Origin: Isoetes taiwanensis
Taxonomy: Eukaryota; Streptophyta; Lycopodiopsida; Isoetales; Isoetaceae
Direction: 5' to 3'
Assembly: GCA_021234155.1 (NCBI GenBank)
Contig: JAJEKV010000031.1
Location: 13,881,748-13,945,747 of the forward strand
Length of the DNA stretch: 64,000 bases
The first letter of the stretch is position 1. Every line of letters starts with the position of its first letter. A model generated the notes under the pieces. That model did not search any database. It saw only the letters and a program-made list of their open reading frames with translations, and was not told the origin of the DNA. The position numbers were made by a program, and so were the translations under genes. Of this stretch, positions 12,495 to 23,805 are shown piece by piece.

Positions 12495-12816
12495 GGGTAA
12501 AAGCATGTTAGGGTGTACCACTTTTGGAACCTGCAAAAGTACATACACTAGGTACTTCAGAACTGGGTACTTTCTCATTTTTCTTTTCATTAAAACTAAT
12601 ACAAAAATCCAAAATAAAAGTCAAGGACATGGTAATATTCAAAGTTAAGGTAAAGATAATGCTATCGGAGACCAATATATATATAAAAAGTTATAAAACA
12701 TACCTTATATTGAGATATTATACAGGTACCCAGTACCCAGTCCTGGCTACCTTTTTAGGTACCTTTTTGGTCACTAAATAATACTTTTTAAGGGACACCC
12801 TAACATGCTTTTACCC
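12495..12816. mobile_element. 322-bp MITE with 22-bp perfect TIRs
   Basis: Terminal inverted repeats at 12495-12516 and 12795-12816 begin GGGTAAAAGCATGTTAGG and match perfectly over 22 bases. They are bordered by a direct TAAA on both sides (12491-12494 and 12817-12820), a plausible 4-bp target duplication. The interior is AT-rich, with GGTAC-containing inner inverted repeats, and does not code. Family unassigned. Confidence 0.8.
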
Positions 12817-12819
12817 TAA

Positions 12820-13578
12820 ATCTCCTGTATGGAGAGTAATCGAGCTAAATTGGCTTGTTGAAAGCAGTAAAGGGGATCCTAGAAATACCCTGATATCTAT
12901 GTCCTTTCAACAAGCTTTGATTCAGATATGTCTAATACACTGCGATTCTTTGCGTTGTGAACAGCGATTCTACTCTAATTACAGACTTCTTATTCATATA
13001 TATTAGGTGTCATCCATATCCTTGTACTTGTAACTGAGATATACCAAGCATTAGATGATGTAACCACAGGCACATCCACTTTAACATAGAGCACCTAAGC
13101 TACTAGGTACTCCTAATGCAATGTCTCCAGCCGAATCGACACAAATCACACATAATATTCATTACTTGATCCTGCCGGAATTGGCCTGCAAGACACCTCT
13201 ATGAGTTGCAGTAATCATAGGGATAAGTAATATTCTAATACTATGCATCCAGAAAGAGATTTGTAGACTTTCTCAAAGACAACAAATGCATATGCCACAT
13301 GTGGTCGACTGATGCACTACAAGCCGAAGAATTTGGCGAAGAATTTGCGAGCGCTCATCCGCAGGAATAAGAAACAATGAAGAAATCAAGCCGGACTGCT
13401 GGACCGAGAGCCTTTGGCCCATTGTCCTGTAAACACTTCGAACTTATAGCAGAAGAAAGGAAGAGGAAGAAGGAAAAAAAAGGAGATGCGGGAACTAAGT
13501 GGAGGAATCCATTCGAAGCAATATGTACAAGATTAAAACGAAGAAGGTGAGTTGAACAGAGTGCACCCGACGTTGAAC
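12820..13578. other. Stretch without recognised gene
   Basis: No motif-bearing frame. A minus-strand frame entering from the 13579 repeat is a chance extension. Confidence 0.5.
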
Positions 13579-13872
13579 TTATGGCACGTTCACATGGAAG
13601 ATATTTTTTGCGGTTGCGTGAGCCTGCCGCAAACTGCTTCAACGCCACTTCAAAATCGACCACCGCCACGCTGATAGGTGCACGCGGATCTGGCTATTGC
13701 TAGAATCGCCTGGCTGTAACACATGGCTGCAAAACAGCTTCTGCAGCATGTTATATTCACATGCCCACGTTTTCAGATACTATCGGCGGTGGGTTTCGGT
13801 TCCGTTCTCAAGACCTGCGTCCTCTTTTCCGTCTGCAAAGACCTCTTGAAAACGCCCAGATCTTGGCCGATT
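13579..13872 (+). repeat. ~290-bp direct repeat, copy 1
   Basis: Nearly identical to 14614-14902, starting ATGGCACGTTCACATGGAAG and ending CCCAGATCTTGGCCG, 1,035 bp apart. A shortened, diverged third copy is visible at about 14131-14230. Flanking sequence differs at both edges, so the unit boundaries are sharp. The ends do not show TG...CA and there is no matching target duplication, so they are not obvious LTRs. Confidence 0.8.
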
Positions 13873-13897
13873 GCCACAGCTCGATCCATCTGTCACC

Positions 13898-14130
13898 ATG
13901 GTTGACCTGAATTCTATCCCCCTTGAGATCTCTGATGAAGAACCCATTGAAATAGTGCCTTCCACACAATTGGATGCTGCCGAAGATCTCAATGAGGATG
14001 AATCCGATGCAGATGAAGGAATCCAGGTTCAGACTTCTCAGAATACTCAGAAGCAACAGCTATGGCCCTTTCCTGTGGTTGAAAAACTTGTAGAAGAGTA
14101 TGCAGATGTGAAGCTGAACAAATTAATGCC
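13898..14130 (+). CDS. Acidic hypothetical coding fragment
   Basis: A plus-strand frame starts ATG at 13898 and reads MVDLNSIPLEISDEEP, then DLNEDESDADEGIQ, and WPFPVVEKLVEEYADVKLNK before running into the third repeat copy. Acidic and serine-poor, it looks like a transcription-regulator or transposon-encoded N-terminus. I do not recognise a domain. It lies between two direct repeat copies and opposite in strand to the trihelix fragment, suggesting a patchwork of captured gene pieces. Confidence 0.35.
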
Positions 14131-14232
14131 GCACTCACATGGACGAACGGTTTTGCAGCTGCGGCAACCATGCAACTGCAACCAATCTGGCTTTATTGCC
14201 CTTTGTATTCACATGATCATATTCCTAACTTG

Positions 14233-14613
14233 GCTCCAGCTGCACCGCTGACGACAATACATTCTTCAGCATTCCTGACCACAACACATTCTTCAGCATT
14301 GGGTATGAAATCTACCTTCTTTGTTTCGCCTTGCTTGCGCTTAATACTTGGACGGAAACCACCATCAGTGGATCCTCCAGGCAGGCCCATGACTTTAGAA
14401 GATTCACCTAAAACAGCATCGAATCGATCAAAAAATTCCCAATTGCTTGGGACCGAACCTGTTTTTGATTCCTTGGCCTTCTCCGATTTGAATTTCTTAA
14501 TAAGACATTCAATCTTATTCTTCACCTGCTTCATTGTGTAAATGGTCTTCAGATCTTCATTCAAGCGATCAGCAACAGAGACGTAATCTTTGGCACGAAA
14601 ATTCCCCCCTCTT
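14233..14613 (-). pseudogene. Trihelix (GT-factor) transcription factor fragment
   Basis: From 14613 downward the minus strand reads GGNFRAKDYVSVADRLNE, then MKQVKNKIECLIKKFKSEKA, then NWEFFDRFDAVLGESSKVMG. These are the second and third helices of the plant trihelix DNA-binding domain (ASIL/6b-interacting type: R.NLRAK.W..VA, QCKNKID.LKK.YK.E, W.FF..ld.liG). The first helix with its conserved Trp is missing: upstream of 14613 the frame continues only into the 290-bp repeat. The tail reads PSIKRKQGETKK, a basic stretch. The fragment therefore lacks a complete domain and is probably a captured or rearranged exon. Confidence 0.7.
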
Positions 14614-14902
14614 ATGGCACGTTCACATGGAAGATATTTTTTGCAGTTGCGGGAGCCTGCCGCAAGCTGCTTCAACGCCGCTTCAAACGCGACCACCGCC
14701 ACGCTGATAGGTGCACACGAATCTGGCTGTTGCTGGAATCGCCTGGCTGCAACACATAGCTGCAAAACAGCTTCTGCAGCATGTTATATTCACATGCCCA
14801 CATTTTTAGATACTATCGGCGGTGGGTTTCGGTTCCGTTCTCAAGACCCGCGTCCTCTTTTCCTCTGCAAAGACCACTTGAAAACGCCCAGATCTTGGCC
14901 GG
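14614..14902 (+). repeat. ~290-bp direct repeat, copy 2
   Basis: Second copy of the unit at 13579-13872, with scattered substitutions. It abuts the trihelix fragment on its left and Gypsy pol sequence on its right. Confidence 0.8.
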
Positions 14903-14924
14903 TGGAAATTGATGATCAGAGGAG

Positions 14925-15143
14925 TTCAAGGTTTGAGAGATTATGGACTCCAAGTTTCTTCGTCAGCGATTATATTACTTTGTTGATTGGGAAGGTTACT
15001 CACCAAGTGATAGGGGCCTGCCGAGAATTTGACTAATGCTCCTGATAAAATTGTAGAGTTTTACCGACGTTACCCAGATAAGACAAGTTTGAGTACTCCA
15101 TCCCCAGCTCCGAGGACTCGTCACCGTCGTAAGAGGCGGATGG
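14925..15143 (+). pseudogene. Ty3/Gypsy chromovirus pol 3' end with chromodomain
   Basis: The plus strand reads EIMDSKFLRQRLYYFVDWEG, then YSPSD, a frameshift near 15018, then PAENLTNAPDKIVEFYRRYP and a basic tail ending RRKRRMV and TGA. This is the integrase-C-terminal chromodomain of plant chromoviruses: aromatic residues, DWEGY and the PAENL block are all present. The tail normally directs insertion by binding modified chromatin. A stop replaces a sense codon before EIMD and the frameshift lies in the WEP position, so it is dead. The 3' LTR follows at once; everything upstream of the chromodomain is missing. Confidence 0.8.
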
Positions 15144-15590
15144 TGTGACGAGTATATGGTTATTCGTATCGTACGAATATTATCGTATGTACAAAAGATG
15201 GTCGTCACACGGATGCAAAAAAGTAGTTGCACAAGACAGAGTTTGAACTTGCAACCTTCTAGTTGCAAGTCACACACTCTTGCCAAATGCACACCAATAT
15301 TTATTGAATATATTTTTCTCATATGTGGAGCTATTTTCAGGAGATTCTAGAATATTCTAGAACCTACATGCATGCGTGACACTTGATAGGATCTCATCCA
15401 TTGTAGTGGTGCGATTCTGAACGTTGGTCTAGATATATAAGGAGGCACCTCCTTCTTGTCCAACCATTCCGGTTCAACACAGGTCTTGAGCCTTCTAGGC
15501 ATCTGTCTCGTGTTCTTGTTTGCATTTGGGCCATTCTTTGCCAATTGGCATATTTCTTGTATATTTTCCACATATTTTCCTTGTTTTTGC
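15144..15590 (+). repeat. Probable 3' LTR of the Gypsy chromovirus
   Basis: Begins TGTGACGAG directly after the pol stop and a purine-rich AAGAGGCGGATGG tract. A TATA-like TATATAAGG lies at about 15434, and a CA-ending position (TTTTTGCA) at about 15590 gives a typical length of ~450 bp. The 5' partner is absent, so the right end is a guess. Confidence 0.55.
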
Positions 15591-17159
15591 ATAGGTCCAT
15601 GACAAAGACATGCAATTTTCCTTTACACAATGGATCTTTTATTGCTATACATGATGTTGTGCTCTTTTTGATTGGATTCCAGAGGCCTATTGGTTTTGCA
15701 GATGATAAGAACCATTCAATTCAATTCTATTCTATTTATTACAAAACTCGTAAATACGAGGATGACCATTGTGTTTAATTAAGATACTGGCAATTCCACC
15801 TGAAACTCTCATTGTGAGAAAGTCAATTGCAAAAGGGATCAATCAAACATGGCAATTGTACATGAAATATCTCTACCTCGTGGTCATGCATTTGGTCATT
15901 CATTGTATTTCTTCTATAATGTTGTAATAATGTCGTTTATGTAGCTCATCTCAATTGCAAGGTTCTTAAACTCCTTTCTCATCACCCATTGGTGATTCTT
16001 TAACTTGCCATCACGTTTGTATGCTTAGAAAATATGAGTCTTCACAAAGTAGCTCATGTTCAAAAATATTTGGGTTCATTCGATGCGGATGTAAAGAATT
16101 TGTAATTGTTTTTCGCTTTGACTACAATGATTCGAAATACATGCAAGAAAAGTTTAACGGAGATGAACCTTCTTGTAAATCTTCTTTTGGCAACCAGTTG
16201 ACATCATGTATAGCCATCAGTGTCTAGCCTTATGGTCCAGTCAGATAATAACAGATGAAGCAGAAGTTAGTTGCAGTCTGGCCGTACTGCTATCTCTAGG
16301 CAGTTTGGTCTTACTCAAAGCATCTCTGCTTGAAGTCTGGATCTGATACTACCATCGGCCTGTATGTTTGAGATAATTGCCCTCCTAAGAAGTCTGTTGG
16401 GTCCCGTCTCCGAAGCTCATGATGTCGATAGTCGATGAAGTTATCTTTTGTTGGTGGTGGAGCTGTGACAATAGCCTGTCGATGTGGAGTCTTTTCACGA
16501 GACAATATGGCACTAGGAGAATATTCATGGCTAGAAGATGTTCCTCCCCTATTGTTATCAATGGCATAAGTGCCCTGATGTTTCTTGGCTGTTGAGTTGC
16601 CCTTCTTGGTAACTCATGTGTCTTGATGTCCCAATCAGTAGTCAGGCTCCCTTGTTCATCGACTTGATCTTTGACCGGCCAAGGCTTTCTCCATTAGGTT
16701 GTTCTCTGCTTTCGAATTGCTTGATGTGGTCAGGTAGCTACCATGGTTGAGGATCTGCAACGAAGGTCTACCCGTACTATTTGTGTACCCTAAAGTGCAT
16801 GAACTAATAGACACAATTATCTACGTCTACCAGCTCTACAACTTCTATATTTATGCCTTCTATCTACTTTAATCCAAATGCCCCCCTTGGCATTTGGCAC
16901 TTTAGTGAGAGCTGGGAAGGGCATTTATTTACTGTCATGGGGTGTATAGAGACTTATGTTTATGGGCATACTTGTGTTGGGCTAAATTACCTAGGTAGAA
17001 TGAATTCCTAAGTAATTACTCCCTACAAAGCTATGGCGGAAGACACTTGATGATGGTGCATCTGGGTAAACCCACGTAGCTGGGGGCATTTTCGCGAAAT
17101 CTAAGCATAGCACTAGCACACCCTGATGAATCTTTTTTTATTTTTTTATTCTTTTTAGA
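15591..17159. other. Stretch without recognised gene
   Basis: Several short frames (for example plus 16021-16227 and minus 16311-16567) have no known motif. No repeats with other parts of the window were noticed. Confidence 0.45.
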
Positions 17160-17494
17160 AGTCCGTTTGGGCTAAAATTAAGGCGAAAAATAAATGCGTG
17201 TTAGAGAAAAAAAAAAAAAAAAAAAAAAATTCAAAATACAAAGAAAATAATTTTCAAATCATAGCACAAGCACCACGTGTTGCCGACATAAAAAGTGTCC
17301 CCCACCATTGTGCTTAGACCCATCTATAGCATGTCTTGGTGTGTCATACCAACACGTGGCACAATTTCTAAGGCCTTGGCAATTGGATGGGTTGCTACAC
17401 AAAAAAAAAAAAAGTTTGATTATACTACCATTGTGCAAACAAGAAGACACTTAGCAAGATAAGAGCGACAACTAAGCTAAGATGAATGCAGATG

Positions 17495-17730
17495 CAGTCT
17501 CTATTTAGATTAAGGATCTTGGTTCTAACTCTAAGGATCTTGGGCATTAATATTATCCAATATGATTAGAATTTAAATTTAATTAAGGATTATAATTTAA
17601 ATATGAATGATGCTCGCCCTTAGTGATTGGCATGGGGGGATTGGGGATGGAGGGTTCATTCCTGTGGATGGGAGGTTTGATTCCTACTACTGTGGGAATT
17701 TCTTAAGATGAGATCCAAATGGATTGAAAA
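17495..17730 (+). repeat. Dispersed repeat, inverted relative to 54640-54885
   Basis: This segment, containing GATGCTCGCCCTTAG and AATTTAATTAAGGATTATAA, matches the reverse complement of 54640-54885 over about 235 bp with moderate divergence. Poly-A runs lie close by in both places (17202-17229 and 17400-17413 here). The copies look like members of one old transposon family. Confidence 0.7.
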
Positions 17731-17989
17731 GCTAGAATGGAGTGCTATAAGCCAATGGCATACATGGCAGATAGCAAAAATGTGCATGGCAATTTTTTTG
17801 AACTCATGTTGGGCAAAAAAATAGTAAAAAACTCATGACTTAGACCAATCCGCGCATTTAAGGTCTGCAAACTTCTTGGAAAGGAGCGCGTTCTGAACCG
17901 GATGAACCTGATCTCCCTCTAGGCAAGTTTGACTTCAAGAATTTTTTATGCTAACATGTATGGCTAGTCTCATTCCACTCGACCTAGCA

Positions 17990-18300
17990 ATTTTCTTTTT
18001 ACTTTTATGTGAATTACATCTAGATTTCAGCCAACTCGAGTTACTTTGCACGGAGGGGCTCTCTGAGAATGTGGGAAGGCCTCCAGGCGCGGAGTGAACA
18101 GGTGGGTCTGTTTTGGTCAAACTTTGGCCTATTTTGTTGATCTAAGATGCTAGAATGCACAATCTAGTTAATTCTAGATGATCTACTAACTTATATATCA
18201 TTGACCTAACACATTTAAGAAAGATTTTGAGCTAACCAGGTTACTTCCCGTGGAGAGGGCTGCCAAATTGTGGGAAGGCCTTTAGGCGCAGAGTGAACTG
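17990..18300. repeat. Direct duplication, two diverged copies ~195 bp apart
   Basis: The blocks at about 18025-18105 and 18222-18300 share GTGGGAAGGCC...AGGCGC.GAGTGAAC and neighbouring bases. The second copy reads into the end of the histone-H3-like pseudogene. Confidence 0.55.
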
Positions 18301-18310
18301 GGTCCCTGAA

Positions 18311-19326
18311 ACAGAGGTTTCCTTCTTCGAAGAGTTAGAAAAGCTCTGCCTCCGATGCCTCTTGCAGTGCTCGGACTATCATCGAGGTGACTTGATAATT
18401 CGTCTTGAATTCCTGCAACACTTCTCGAAGGAGGCACTTGAAGGGGCTCCTTATTAGGAGGTTTGTGCATTGCTGGAAGTGCTGAATCTTTTGAAATACT
18501 AGGTTGTACTTGGAATTAGGTTCATGATGGACCCTCTTGGGCATCCTCGGCCGAGGCGCGGAGGGGGGGGGAGGGGGAGGGTGGGGTGCTTAGGTTGGTT
18601 CTGCGGCTTACCACCCTTCAGGAACCTTGATATATTCTGCTTGCAATACCAGTTATCGTACCTGGTCCACCGCCAGAAGCAAATCTTGAAGGTGGCCTTC
18701 TTCTTCTCAAGCTCAATACATACTTGAGCTTGAAGGCTTTCTCCCCCCCATTTGCTTCTTCGTCGTCTTTAGTGGCTTCGACCACACGGGGTATGACGGT
18801 CGAGCGTTGGGGTCCATGGGTCTCCAACTTCTTCCTCCAATTCTTCTTCTTTGGCTTCTTCTACCACCTCCTCCTCCGACGATCAGTTTCGTTTTCGTGT
18901 GATTCTTGGATCACCACATACCCTTGCGGCCTATCTTCGCCCCGCTTGGTCCTCTTTTCGCGGTGCTGCTTCTCTCATTCTTTTTGCCTTCTCTCCCTCT
19001 CCTGCCTTTCTTCCTCCCACTCTGCCACTTCTCTCCTCCCCTTCCTCTTCTTCGAAGCCATCTACTGTTGCTGCTCACTCCCAGAGAATATCCCTCGGGC
19101 AACCATCTCACCCCTTCGCTATGTCGATTTGGACAAGCTACTTTGGTGCCTGCTCGTTCATGGTGTGGAAGGAGTCGTCCGAGGAGTCAAAGCTGCTCGG
19201 CTCCTCGCTCGGTCTTGGTCATAGGTGCTCCGGGATCTTCTTGCTGCTTCTTGCTGCAATCTCTGACATGCTTGGCCTTGGTTTTGGGCTCCTAACCTTT
19301 CCCGCCATGCATTTAGTCCGTGCCAT
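18311..19326 (-). pseudogene. Histone-H3-like pseudogene, possibly CENH3-related
   Basis: A minus-strand start codon at 19324-19326 opens MARTKCMAGKVRSPKPRPSM; MARTK is the invariant start of histone H3. After a long purine-rich, Glu/Lys/Arg-rich stretch, the histone fold appears at 18540-18338: FQKIQHFQQCTNLLI, SPFKCLLREVLQEFKTNYQV and RALQEASEAELF. These align with H3 blocks IR.[29 protein letters not shown] and ALQEASEAYLVGLF. A TAA at 18335-18337 follows, yet the same frame continues LFEEGNLC (H3: LFEDTNLC). HFQ...TNLLI is closer to centromeric H3 than to canonical H3. Stops between the two parts (for example after IPEHL) mean either several introns or decay. H3 identity of the fold is strong; the CENH3 label is inference. 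Confidence 0.65.
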
Positions 19327-19840
19327 ATCTTTTTGAATTAGAAAACTGATTACTTTAAGATAAAGATCTTCTTAGGGGCATAAGAAGATATACGGTGAAA
19401 TTAGGAAAGAGGGGTTAAAATGGGATTGAAAAATGTAAGATGCTCACACATATGAGAGAATATTTCCTGGTCATTATTACTATTTTTAGTGAGCCACCCT
19501 TATTAATGGTGACCACCCCCTCCCCCCCTATTTTTTGAATTTTATTAATTTTGTTATAGTTCTTAGAAGGTTAATTACGAATTTATGCCATATTCCACTA
19601 GGATCTCCGATTGGGATGATTCTTCGGCCCTTTTCATGTGGAATTGTGATGTGAATGCATAATTTCCACTTTAATTTTACTAAAATATTCATTTGATTCA
19701 CTATTTCCCCCTTCCAAGTCTATAACTTAGCCTATTTTACGACCCTGCTAATTTAGAAAATTTTTCTCCCGCTATTGAGGTTCAAAGTTGGAATTCTCAT
19801 TCCGTTCCTTAACAAGTCAGTTAACTAATTAGCCAGGGTC

Positions 19841-20020
19841 ATGGCCAATGCTCGCCACAAGGTATACGACGCCCCGCCCTATACCTTGCAAGAAATCCCC
19901 CATCTAGTATCATCTGTTGCATGGGCCCTCCGTGATGTCTGTCCCGTTCCTGGGAATGGCCAGGACCCGAGAAGGGATCACGACGGTGTCTTGTGCGCCA
20001 TCCTCTACGGGATCCTATAA
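19841..20020 (+). CDS. Small hypothetical ORF (59 codons)
   Basis: Begins MANARHKVYDAPPYTLQEI and ends CAILYGIL before two stops (TAA TAG). GC content is higher than the surroundings. No family recognised. It may be part of a retrotransposon leader rather than a gene. Confidence 0.2.
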   Translation: MANARHKVYDAPPYTLQEIPHLVSSVAWALRDVCPVPGNGQDPRRDHDGVLCAILYGIL

Positions 20021-22365
20021 TAGCGGAAGCATAAATATAACATCAGTACTGGAAATACAATACAATACAATCAACTACCTCAAAGCATAGTGTTATCCAT
20101 CCATCATCGATATCAACATATCATCTATCAGATGAGCTCCTACCCAGGCGCAGAGTCATGGGGAGAGTAGACTGACGGTTGGGGTCTCAAGATAGAACAA
20201 TTCGAGATATAACAATGACTGGGTAATGGCTAGGGTTGACCACTTCATCTGCCCCTCATGTGCATACTATGCAGATTGGCTAAATCAGACTCTGTTGTGA
20301 CTGTAACCTATTGAAGATGTAGCCTCTTGGTATCACCCACGAGGCTACTCCAGTTGCATCTCCCCAGTCTGATGAGGTAGCAATGGTTGCATCTCCCCTT
20401 CTCAGAAGACAATGGCTCGATAAGCGACTAGAGGATTGTGGCGACACGCGTCCTTGTTCGACTGAACTCCCCCAAATCATGAGCCAGGCCAACACTGCAA
20501 CTGCTGAGGGTCAGGGCGACACCATCAGTCCAGGAAGTATCAGACTCATATCCGGCCCTCTCGAAGTGACCGGCTATAAGCTTAGCACACTCTAAATCCC
20601 CAGTAGCCGCGCTCAACAGGGACTCCCTCTATCTTTCCATTGATTCCGTTGTGTGTTGCTCAGTCACCTCATAGCTTCTATAGCCCCATGGGCTCTATGC
20701 ACAGGCCACATATAATAGGAACAAAAGGGTCTAAACTAGAAGCATCATTTAAACAAGGCTACTATGTTTCTGCCCCCCTTCCCAATACAAGAGGAGGAAA
20801 CATGATCAACCAACATCATATATTCAGATAACATGATAATAAATGAGAATAACATCCAATCCTAATCACATGCATCTAATTTACAGTTATTGCATTCCTG
20901 TGCTTCTCCTACAAATCGTCTTCCTCTGCTTCGAATCTATTCGTCTGCATCCTCTGCCCAAGCCATAGCCATCGCCAAGCCATAGCCAAGCTTAAAAATG
21001 CTTCGTGTAGATCTGATATGGCCATAGATGAAGGTTGAAGACCTTGTGTTGCCCACAAATACATCATGTCCTGCATCTGCCAGAATAAATGCAAGCAATT
21101 TTCTGTACTCTCAATTTATACACATCTCCGGTGGTCACACTCGTAAACATATAGATTTTTATTTTTGGTTCGGATCATCCGGCAGAAAAATGTAAAAAAT
21201 TTGCATGGATTTTGAGGACTGGACCACGATTTGCTACTCTATATTCCCTCTGCTCCGACCTTTTCTTGCTAATGGTCCGCTCCATAGCCAAAATTTCCAT
21301 ATTTTGAAGCAGAAACCAAAAGCCCTTAGAGATTTTTTGGCAGAAATCAAAAGCCCTAACTTGTTACCAAAATAATGGACGCATGTGGCATCATTTCAAT
21401 GGTGCAAATTTGAAGTTACGTCAAAGAAAGTGGGTATTCATTCTTTATTATCATCCATTGAACAGCTGCCATGTCTCAACCATTCTAATAAAAAATGGTA
21501 AATGGCTATGCCTTCATGACCTGTTGCAGCCCCTTTCTAGCATGATTTGCCATTGCGCAGCAAGTTTGGCGGTGTCCAAGAAAGCTCTACTGTCCTCGGT
21601 ATAGATCCGGCAGATTCAACGAATGCATCAGTCAGTCTCCTAGCTTTTTGTGGCTCTTGTGCCGCAGGAGCATCTATGCCATAGCAAGCTTATTCAAGAT
21701 TAAGTTTTTTCACAAAGCTCCCAGCGCTACAAGAGGATGGAGATATAGTGTCAACCTTTGTGGCAAGCCATACGTCCAGTGACATCTTTGTGTCGAATGC
21801 TACTATCTTGACATAAAGTGCTTGTGTTGTGTCAAAATTATGTCTAGTGCATAGCGTCAAATATTTCTTCAAAAGAATGGTATCCTTTTTGTCAAAATTT
21901 TAATACAACTTAAGTAGGTTATTGCAACAACGTTTGAACAATATTATAGCAAAGTTGTGACAACCTTTTCTTAAGGCTTATGACAAAATATTATCCAAAA
22001 TTTTATCTAATATTTCAACGAGATTTTGAGGAGCATTTATAAACTTTATAATGCAATTTGTGGGGGTGGTTGTAACAAAATTTAAGCAATATTATAGCTA
22101 AGTCACTATAACATTTGCCTAACATTTTTATACATCATTAAACTATTGCACCAAGGGATATTATTTTGAAGGATCCAAGAATGATGTGGATACTCAAGCA
22201 TTAGTCAGTTGAAGAGGAAGATAATGGTGAAGGGTACTTCGCAATATGAAGAAGCAAAGTGATCAGGAAGATAAAATAATGCTCAATATTGAATGATCTA
22301 TAGGATAGTAGTTATAGCAATAAGATTGACAATGTTGATTAACCATATCAGACATCAATTTATTC
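20021..22365. other. Stretch without recognised gene
   Basis: 20200-20640 is GC-richer with no coding motif. 21400-22360 is AT-rich. Nothing recognisable on either strand. Confidence 0.45.
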
Positions 22366-23340
22366 ACTTAGATCATGCTCAACGTCCTCCAACTCATCAT
22401 CATCTATATATAGATAAAGAGCAAAACCTCTAATTGCTTCAAAATGATCATGTATATGTCCAGTAATCTCTTTATCTTCAATATAATCCTCATCATGACC
22501 ATGAATATGGATTGGCGAATTTAATGGAGATTGAAGCACATAAGTTGCTTCTTTGTCAACTTCCTCTCTTTATAAAAGTGCGAATGATGATTCTGAAGGA
22601 ACATGCTCATTAGTATCATCCTTAAGCAAATCTTCTCCCAAGTAAGCACCCTCCTCTTCAATGTTAATGTCAATATCTGCCAATTCTCCATCTTCTGCAT
22701 CATGAAACAATGGGTCATCATCAATATAATTAGCGATGCCCAGGACACCCGCACGACTACCATCACTCCTATAATCATCAGCAAGGGGACCAACATGAAC
22801 ACCATCACCACCACCACCATCATCAAAATCATCATCAACACTAGTATGAATATCCTCAGAGAGCTCTTCCATGTTATTTTCAGCTACATATAAAGCAATT
22901 ACGTGTCGAGCCCACGACTGACAATGTACGACAATTCACCAGTTTCTATCATTAAGATTCTCATGGATAAATATTAGAATAACCTGACTTGGAAGGACGA
23001 AAGGTTCTTTCATCTCAGGCAATACCTTTGAAGAATCTACTTCCCAAAATCCTGATGGATGAGTCCTAACTGTCTTGTCACGATCTCTACATACAACTTT
23101 AAACCATCGTGCCTTGAAGACATTTACATGAAAGCTACGGTAATCCAACTCAATAATGTCTGTCATGATTCCTATGTGACTTAGGCTACTCTCCAGAAGG
23201 TTGTGATCCCTATTGCAAGATTGACTTTTTTGTTCAAATTCTGGATTGATTCCTGAATCAAACTTATCCACATTGTTGATGCAAAAATGCTGCCTGTATA
23301 CCCATATTGAAGTACAGAATCACGCCTAGAACGAAATAAT
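22366..23340 (-). pseudogene. CACTA (En/Spm) TNP2-type gene, C-terminal part with DUF4216-like domain
   Basis: Entering from 23340 the minus strand reads RSRRDSVLQYGYTG, then after a frameshift VDKFDSGINPEFEQ, GIMTDIIELDYRSFHVNVFK, ARWFKV, GFWEVDSSK, EPFVLPSQVILIFI and NDRNW. This is the DUF4216 pattern (YG...IIELDY....LFKC.WF ... EPFVLA.QA..VFYV.D....W). The same frame continues past a TGA near 22933 into a very acidic tail, past a TAA near 22557, to a final stop near 22366 (DDDELEDVEHDLSE). So one frame of about 300 codons carries two nonsense codons and one shift. The missing N-terminal part (Tnp2 and DUF4218 regions) lies, same strand, at 49483-50882, on the other side of the 26-kb insertion block. 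Confidence 0.75.
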
Positions 23341-23348
23341 AGTAATAT
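23341..23348. repeat. 8-bp target-site duplication, left copy
   Basis: AGTAATAT here equals AGTAATAT at 49475-49482. The two copies sit at the outer edges of the 26-kb block, and both edges fall in TNP2 coding sequence. Confidence 0.6.
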
Positions 23349-23805
23349 GAAACATTCAATAAAACATAGACTTATTCAGATTTATTATATAACACTTCAA
23401 AAAATGTCATTATAAGATTATATGTATTCAATTCTTCTTGATTTTAATAAGTATTTCAAGTTTTACTATTATAAGTTTATCTTTGAATTAAAATTATAAT
23501 AGATACCACAGGATAAGACCGCTTTCTAAATAAATTTTCCCTTGAACTTATCTAAGAGTTTATAAATTGTAAAATTCTCATGATAGTTTTAAGTGAATCT
23601 ATCATCAAATCATCAAACTTTATTTACAATTTGTTGTAATTGTCAAATTGTAAATTTATTGAATCACTAAGATTTTAAATTTTATATTCCCAAAATGTCT
23701 AATTTTATATAAATTCAAGTGAAAATTTATTTAGAAAGCGATCTTATCCTTTAGTATCTATTATAATTTTAATTTAAGATAAACTTATAATAGTAAAATT
23801 TGAAA
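23349..23805 (+). repeat. Arm L of the AT-rich inverted-repeat family, first part
   Basis: About 23349-23550 is the left arm and 23720-23805 the start of its inverted partner. They pair as TTTACTATTATAAGTTTATC against GATAAACTTATAATAGTAAA. The partner is cut by the Helitron at 23805/23806 and resumes at 28896. Confidence 0.8.

Noticed and set aside
14596-14765. N-terminal half of the 182-codon minus frame as part of the trihelix protein
   Set aside because: That half is the 290-bp repeat, which also occurs next to unrelated sequence at 13579.
13579-14902. The 290-bp repeats as LTRs of a small retrotransposon
   Set aside because: No TG...CA ends, primer site, polypurine tract or target duplication.
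18724-19336. Long overlapping plus-strand frames
   Set aside because: They are Ser/Leu/Phe-rich readings of a pyrimidine-rich strand opposite the purine-rich H3-like pseudogene.
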